Source: an uncultured Eubacteriales bacterium (lineage in GTDB: Bacteria; Bacillota; Clostridia; Oscillospirales; Oscillospiraceae). From it: a DNA stretch of 58,621 nucleotides. The stretch lies in the NCBI GenBank assembly GCA_900546515.1, contig URDG01000016.1, positions 1-58,621 of the forward strand. The letters are read 5' to 3'. The position numbers and the translations under genes are program-made. Under the pieces are notes generated by a model. It did no database searches and was not told the origin of the DNA. It saw only the letters and a list, made by a program, of their open reading frames with translations. Position 1 is the first letter of the stretch. Each line of letters starts with the position of its first letter. Shown piece by piece: positions 54,168 to 58,621 of this stretch.

Positions 54168-55019
54168 TCAGCTCAGTTTCTTGCGCAGGTATTCGCTGAA
54201 AAAGTCGATCGCCACAACGACGACGAACAGCGAAAGGAGTACCATGCCGAGACTGTTGTAATCGCGCCAGCCGATACGTTCGTTTATCGTTATGCCGAGT
54301 CCGCCTGCGCCGACGTAGCCGAGAATGGCGGATGCACGTACATTCATCTCAAAACAGTAAAGGCTGTGGCTGAGGTAGACGGGCAGGATCTGCGGCACGC
54401 ATGCCGACCAGAAAGCCTGAAACTTGTTTGCGCCAAGCGCTTCCATTGCCTCAAACGGCCCCATATCAATGGTCTCGATACTCTCAAAGAGCATTTTCGC
54501 CACGATGCCGAATGTGAATATTGCGATAGCGACAGTACCGGAGAAGGTGCCGAGGGAGAAAATCAGCGCGCATACGAGCGCTATTATAAGAGTCGGCAGC
54601 GTGCGGATAAGGCCGAGGATAAAGCGGAATATACTTACCAGCACAACGCTGTGATTTATGTTGCTGGATGAGAGAATGGCGACGGGCAGTGCGAGCGCGC
54701 AGCCTATTACAGTGCCGAGTATGGACATCTTGATCGTGTCGAGCAGGGGAGAGACGACCTTCGGGAAGAATTCCCAGTTAGGCTGGAATATTTTCTCCAT
54801 GAGGTCGATCATCTTGCTGAACTTGTTTATGACGACGGCCAGACTGAACCCCGTCATTTTCAGCGACCACCATATGGCAAGCGCCAGAACGAGCACTATC
54901 AGCGGAGTGCGGCTTCTGCGGCGCTGCACGGAGTGACCGTTGGCGAGCGTTATGGTCTTGGGCTTGAATATCTTGTCATACAACGTCTCTTTATAGAGAA
55001 CGGAATTGTTTTCTTCCAT
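54168..55019 (-). CDS. phnE: Phosphonate-type ABC transporter permease PhnE (first copy)
   Basis: A 283-aa permease with coupling loop EAMEALGANKFQAFWSACVPQI and the C-terminal pattern LGYVGAGGLGITIN. Two different PhnE proteins probably form a heterodimeric channel. It lies 12 bp after phnC. Confidence 0.92.
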   Translation of the reverse strand: MEENNSVLYKETLYDKIFKPKTITLANGHSVQRRRSRTPLIVLVLALAIWWSLKMTGFSLAVVINKFSKMIDLMEKIFQPNWEFFPKVVSPLLDTIKMSILGTVIGCALALPVAILSSSNINHSVVLVSIFRFILGLIRTLPTLIIALVCALIFSLGTFSGTVAIAIFTFGIVAKMLFESIETIDMGPFEAMEALGANKFQAFWSACVPQILPVYLSHSLYCFEMNVRASAILGYVGAGGLGITINERIGWRDYNSLGMVLLSLFVVVVAIDFFSEYLRKKLS

Positions 55020-55031
55020 GATCCGCCCCTC

Positions 55032-55820
55032 TTAATGCTTGACGACAGGAGCGTCGCTTTCGCCTTCGCCCATGGTGGGCACCTTGGTGCCGTTGTATAC
55101 GGCGTCGATCTGTTCCTGAGTGATGGTGCTGGCGGGGCCGTCAAACACTATTTCACCGGCGCGTATGCCTATAACACGGTCGCAGTATTTGAGCGCGAGG
55201 TCAACATGGTGTATGTTGAGCAGTATGCTTATCTTGTATTCCTTGTTGATGCGCACGAAGTCCTGCATGACCTGCTTTGCAGTTATCGGGTCGAGAGACG
55301 CAACAGGCTCATCAGCCAGGATTATCTTTGGATTCTGGTTGAGCGTGCGTGCTAGGGCGACGCGCTGCTGCTGGCCGCCGGAGAGTTGGTCGCAGCGGGT
55401 ATAGGCCTTATCCAAAATGCCAACCTTGTCGAGGCTTTCGAGTGCGCGCATCTTCTGCTCTTTCGTGAAGACGCCGAAAAGCACTCTGAAGAAGGACATA
55501 TCGGGTACGTCCGCTGTGAGCACGTTCTTTATGGCCGTGCTGCGGGTGACGAGGTTGAAGCTCTGGAATATCATGCCGACCTTGCGCCGGTACCTGCGCA
55601 GCTCCTTACCGCGGAGAGAATCGACGTCGACGCCGTCGACAGTCAGCTCACCATTGGTGATGTCGTGCATACGGTTGATGCAGCGGAGGATCGTCGACTT
55701 GCCGGCGCCGGAAAGGCCGATGATTGCGACAAACTCACCCTGCTCAATCTGCAGGTTTATGTTTTTCAGGGCTGTGAAGCCGTTTGGATAAGTCTTATAC
55801 ACATTCTTGAATTCTATCAT
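55032..55820 (-). CDS. phnC: Phosphonate-type ABC transporter ATPase PhnC
   Basis: A 262-aa ATPase with Walker A GLSGAGKST, signature LSGGQQQR and Walker B IILADEPVASLDP; the segment RKVGMIFQSFNLVTRS is characteristic of PhnC. It energises import of phosphonates, phosphite or related organophosphates. No phosphonate-degrading genes (C-P lyase, phosphonatases) are seen here, so the true substrate may be different. Confidence 0.94.
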   Translation of the reverse strand: MIEFKNVYKTYPNGFTALKNINLQIEQGEFVAIIGLSGAGKSTILRCINRMHDITNGELTVDGVDVDSLRGKELRRYRRKVGMIFQSFNLVTRSTAIKNVLTADVPDMSFFRVLFGVFTKEQKMRALESLDKVGILDKAYTRCDQLSGGQQQRVALARTLNQNPKIILADEPVASLDPITAKQVMQDFVRINKEYKISILLNIHHVDLALKYCDRVIGIRAGEIVFDGPASTITQEQIDAVYNGTKVPTMGEGESDAPVVKH

Positions 55821-55892
55821 GCTGCGACTCTTTCTATATTTAAAATAATAAAGTAATGCTAAATAATGCCTTGTATAAAATAATTAAGGGAA

Positions 55893-55918
55893 AAGCGCCC
55901 TGTTTACGCAGGGCGCTT
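55893..55918 (-). terminator. Partial terminator between phnD and phnC
   Basis: AAGCGCCCTG and CAGGGCGCTT form a 10-bp stem with a 6-nt loop, followed on the minus strand by TTCCCTTAATT. It sits 15 bp after phnD; it may allow more binding protein than ATPase to be made, a common design in binding-protein operons. Confidence 0.75.
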
Positions 55919-55932
55919 GGCTTTGGATATAA

Positions 55933-56994
55933 TTAGTCGGAAACAGCCTTAAGAGCAGCGCGTGCGCCGTCGTAGTCAGCGTCGGTCGCCTTGGCGTAGC
56001 CGGTGTGGCTGTATACATCAAAGATAGCCTTGCCTTCATCAGTGTTGATGATGTTGATAAAGCAATCCTGAAGTGCAGCTACGATCTCGGGAGTGTAATA
56101 CTGGCTGGCCTTGGATATAGCTACGGTGTCGTTGTAGATACCTTCGGTCACGCCGATAACATTCAGCTCGTTCCAGATGGACTCGGTGCGGCCCATGCCC
56201 TGCTTACCGGTCTCATCCTGCTTGTCGGTAGGCAAAGTCCAGCTTGCCTCGTAGTCGTTACGGCCGTCGGCGTAGCACACGATGATGTCCACAGATTCAG
56301 CGGCAGCGTAGGAGAAAGCGGTGCCGTAGCCGGAGTCAATGGGAATGACGTTGGAGAGGTCGGAGATCTTCTTGCCGTCGTAGTTCTCCATCAGCCACAT
56401 GGTGGGATAGATGTAACCGGCGGAGGAGGAGGTCTTCAGAACAGCCCAGTTGGCCTTGTTCAGGTCGTCCCAGGTCAGCTCTTCGCCGTTGTTGACCTTG
56501 TCGGCCAGGACCTTGCCGTACTCAGAGGGAGTGGCGTAGATCAGGCTGCGGTAATAGGTGACCTGGGGGCCATCCTTCTTGGTGGCGTTCTCAACGCCGT
56601 TCCAGTCGGCGGGGTTGGTGGAGTCGTTGCTCAGGCCGTTACGGGTAGCGGTCAGGATCACGTCCACATCATCGGAGTACAGGGCGTAGGTGCCGCCGGG
56701 CAGCCAGCCCAGGTCGATGGTGCCGGCAGACATTGCTTCGCCGGTGGCATCATAGTTGGTGCCCACGGTGATGTCAACCTCATCGATGTCATAGCCCAGC
56801 TTTGCCATTTCAGCCTGCACCAGCTCGGGCAGGTTCGCGGTACCGGCGATGATTACATCGGCATCCTTGGAGGGAACGAACTCCAGCGTCAACTTGTCGA
56901 AATGCTGATTCTCGGCAGCTGCGGGGATGGCCAGCAGGGACATTGCCATCATGATGGCCAGCGCCAGGCAAAGAATGCGGGACAGTTTCTTCAT
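55933..56994 (-). CDS. phnD: Phosphonate-type ABC transporter substrate-binding protein PhnD
   Basis: A 353-aa protein with a signal peptide (MKKLSRILCLALAIMMAMSL, cleavage probably after PAAA). Family segments follow: LTLEFVPSKDADVI, GTIDLGWLPGGTY, RSLIYATPSEYGK, TSSSAGYIYPTMWL. The mature start shows no lipobox cysteine, unusual for a Gram-positive binding protein. Base usage changes within the gene: the 5' two-thirds (from about 56100-56250 rightwards) use C-ending codons like the neighbouring MATE gene, while the 3' part resembles the rest of the operon. First gene of the operon. Confidence 0.93.
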   Translation of the reverse strand: MKKLSRILCLALAIMMAMSLLAIPAAAENQHFDKLTLEFVPSKDADVIIAGTANLPELVQAEMAKLGYDIDEVDITVGTNYDATGEAMSAGTIDLGWLPGGTYALYSDDVDVILTATRNGLSNDSTNPADWNGVENATKKDGPQVTYYRSLIYATPSEYGKVLADKVNNGEELTWDDLNKANWAVLKTSSSAGYIYPTMWLMENYDGKKISDLSNVIPIDSGYGTAFSYAAAESVDIIVCYADGRNDYEASWTLPTDKQDETGKQGMGRTESIWNELNVIGVTEGIYNDTVAISKASQYYTPEIVAALQDCFINIINTDEGKAIFDVYSHTGYAKATDADYDGARAALKAVSD

Positions 56995-57045
56995 AATTGT
57001 TCTCCTTTTTTGTAGTTGTGGTATGGTTTATTACTACCGGGATTT

Positions 57046-57074
57046 ATTATACACCCAACCCGCCGTCTTTTCAA
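57046..57074 (-). promoter_or_regulatory. Promoter of the phn-like operon
   Basis: On the minus strand, TTGAAA (57069-57074) and TATAAT (57046-57051) are spaced by 17, about 50 bp before phnD. The boxes are near-perfect. No Pho-box-like direct repeats were recognised. Confidence 0.8.
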
Positions 57075-57129
57075 CAGACATTTCCATCTTTTTGCAAAAT
57101 TTACCCGATTCTTACATACCGGCGGATGC

Positions 57130-58476
57130 TCAGCTCTCAAAATGCTGCACCCGGGCGACTTTGCGGCGGCACAGGAGGAAGGCGGGGATCAGGAAGCAGT
57201 CGGCGGCCAGCCAGGCCAGGGGATGGCCCAGGGCCACGGCGGCGAAGCCGATGTGGGGGGCGATGACCAGGCCCGCCACCGTCCGGGCGATCATTTCCAT
57301 CACGCCGGAGAGAATGGCCAGCACCGAAAAGCCCATGCCCTGAATGGAGAAGCGCACCGTGTTCACCAGGGTCAGCAGGCAGTAGCCCGCGCCGGTGAGA
57401 CGCAGGAAGCGCACGGCGTAGTCGATCACCTGGGGGTCGGGCACGTCCAGGAAGATGCCGGTGAGCGGCTCCCCGAAGAGCCAGATCACCACATACATCA
57501 CCGCGGAACACACAAAGCCGCACACGGAGGCGTCCACCACGCCCTTGGTGATCCGATCCAGCTTCCCCGCGCCCAGGTTCTGGCCCACATAGGGGGCCAT
57601 GGACGCGCCCAGGGCCTCGATGGGGCAGGTCAGGAAGTTGTTGATGCGGTTGGCGGCGGTAGCGCCCGCCACGGCGATGGAGCCGAAGCCGTTCATGGTG
57701 GCCTGAATGATCAGGCTGCCAATGGCGGTGACGGAGTATTGCAGCCCCATGGGGATGCCCATGTAGCACAGGCGCTTGAACAGGGCCCTGTCCGGCCTGC
57801 GCTCCTCGGCGCTCATATGCAGCACGGAGAAGCGGCTGCGCATATAGAAAAAGCAGATCACGCCGGACACACCCTGGGAGATCACCGTGGCCAGCGCGGT
57901 ACCCTCCACGCCCATGTGCAGCAGCTTAATGGTGGCGATGTCCAGCCCCACGTTCAGCGCTGACGACAGCGCCAGAAACAGCACGGGCGTCCGGCTGTCG
58001 CCCAGCGCGCGGAGAATGGCGGCCAGGATATTATAGAGGAACGCGGCGGGGATGCCCAGAAAGATGATGAAAATATACCCGTAGGCAAATTCAAACACAT
58101 CCTCCGGCGTGTTCATCAGCCGCAGAATGGGGCGGCAGAACACGGCCACCGGCAGCGTGAGCACCAGGGAGAAGAGGGCGGTCAGCCACAGGCTGTTGGC
58201 CACGTATTTGCGCAGCGCCACCTGGTCGTTCGCGCCGAACTTCTGGGCGATGGGAATGGCGAAGCCGTTGCAGACGCCGATGCAGAAGCCCAGCACCATG
58301 AAATTCAGGGAGCCGGTGGCACCAACGCCAGCCAGCGGGCCGATGCCCAGGAGCTTGCCCACGATGATGGTATCCACTACATTATAAAACTGCTGGAACA
58401 GCAATCCAAGAAATGCCGGGAAGGTAAACTGAATGATCAGCTTCAACGGCGAGCCGGATGTTAAATCTTTTGTCAT
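57130..58476 (-). CDS. MATE-family multidrug efflux protein
   Basis: A 448-aa protein with about twelve hydrophobic helices. Its start MTKDLTSGSPLKLIIQFTFPAFLGLLFQQFYNVVDTIIVGKLLG is typical of Clostridial MATE exporters (MepA/NorM type), which expel drugs or metabolites with Na+ or H+. ATG 58476 follows AGAAAGGA; the ten codons before it are unsupported. The gene is visibly richer in G+C, with many C/G-ending codons, than genes to the left, which hints at transfer or a recombined segment. Confidence 0.9.
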   Translation of the reverse strand: MTKDLTSGSPLKLIIQFTFPAFLGLLFQQFYNVVDTIIVGKLLGIGPLAGVGATGSLNFMVLGFCIGVCNGFAIPIAQKFGANDQVALRKYVANSLWLTALFSLVLTLPVAVFCRPILRLMNTPEDVFEFAYGYIFIIFLGIPAAFLYNILAAILRALGDSRTPVLFLALSSALNVGLDIATIKLLHMGVEGTALATVISQGVSGVICFFYMRSRFSVLHMSAEERRPDRALFKRLCYMGIPMGLQYSVTAIGSLIIQATMNGFGSIAVAGATAANRINNFLTCPIEALGASMAPYVGQNLGAGKLDRITKGVVDASVCGFVCSAVMYVVIWLFGEPLTGIFLDVPDPQVIDYAVRFLRLTGAGYCLLTLVNTVRFSIQGMGFSVLAILSGVMEMIARTVAGLVIAPHIGFAAVALGHPLAWLAADCFLIPAFLLCRRKVARVQHFES

Positions 58477-58528
58477 AATCCTTTCTCCGGGAGACAAGGC
58501 TCCCAACGTGTATGTATATGCCCTTCTT

Positions 58529-58577
58529 GGCTCCCCAATGGGGGAGCTGGCAGCCCGAACGGGCTGACTGAGGGGGT
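58529..58577. repeat. Dispersed palindromic repeat (REP-like)
   Basis: Two adjoining hairpins: GGCTCCCC/GGGGGAGC and CAGCCCG/CGGGCTG, ending in ACTGAGGGGGT. From memory, closely similar elements (AGCTCCCC plus CAGTCAG blocks) occur in many copies in Faecalibacterium and related genomes. No other copy was seen in this window. Confidence 0.7.
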
Positions 58578-58621
58578 GCTGTTCGATGAATGGGAACAGC
58601 TCAAAATTACCAACACCACCC

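Noticed and set aside
56005..57963. Long plus-strand frames rich in Gly, Val and His
   Set aside because: Antisense to phnD and the MATE gene; caused by high G+C and codon bias.

Overview
The window looks like the chromosome of a low-to-medium G+C, spore-forming gut Firmicute (Clostridia, probably Oscillospiraceae or a neighbouring family). The basis is a sporulation sigma-K gene, a complete type I-C CRISPR-Cas locus, ECF-transporter genes, a DUF4317 protein, a CsoR-type regulator and, at the right edge, a dispersed palindromic repeat of a kind I associate with Faecalibacterium-like genomes. The species cannot be named from the sequence alone.

Left part (1-9.2 kb): a type I-C CRISPR array of 17 repeats, an A+T-rich leader, and the operon cas3-cas5c-cas8c-cas7-cas4-cas1-cas2. 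Array and cas genes all read leftwards, from a good sigma-A-type promoter at 9163-9191. Next is sigK (9.3-10.0 kb, rightwards).

Centre-left (10.2-26.2 kb): the most interesting part. Eight co-directional genes encode a secreted/anchored vWA protein, a divergent tubulin/FtsZ-superfamily protein (1137 aa), two unrecognised soluble proteins, a zinc-ribbon TRAFAC-like GTPase, a 1038-aa single-pass membrane protein, a membrane-anchored transglutaminase-like protein and a second, multi-pass membrane vWA protein. A tubulin-like protein with a vWA protein and a distinct GTPase recalls the predicted membrane-remodelling system built on FtsZ-like proteins (Makarova and Koonin 2010, from memory). The transglutaminase, the second vWA protein and the unrecognised subunits suggest a distinct variant that bridges cytoplasm and envelope. 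Two sigma-A-type promoters precede it and two intercistronic hairpins divide it.

Centre (26.2-41 kb): tRNA-Pro(GGG); an ECF S component; a histidine-rich CsoR-family regulator; an acyl-CoA module (metallo-beta-lactamase-fold protein, CaiB-type CoA-transferase, an AraC regulator with two DNA-binding domains, an orphan cupin-like sensor, an acyl-CoA ligase); a LysR regulator divergent from a heterodimeric ABC exporter; DUF4317; an ACT-domain protein and its PFL-family partner. Four intergenic sites, each starting at or ending against a stop codon, carry arrays of a degenerate 14-bp tandem repeat (consensus close to AGTTTACATAATAT).

Right part (41-58.6 kb): a small membrane protein; the ECF energising module ecfA1-ecfA2-ecfT followed by a methyltransferase and an acyltransferase; an MMPL/RND exporter with a secreted YhgE-like partner; a leftward operon phnD-phnC-phnE-phnE plus a cytoplasmic 5'-nucleotidase-like phosphoesterase and a P-loop protein; and a G+C-rich MATE exporter gene. 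Codon style changes inside phnD, suggesting a recombination junction near 56.1-56.25 kb.
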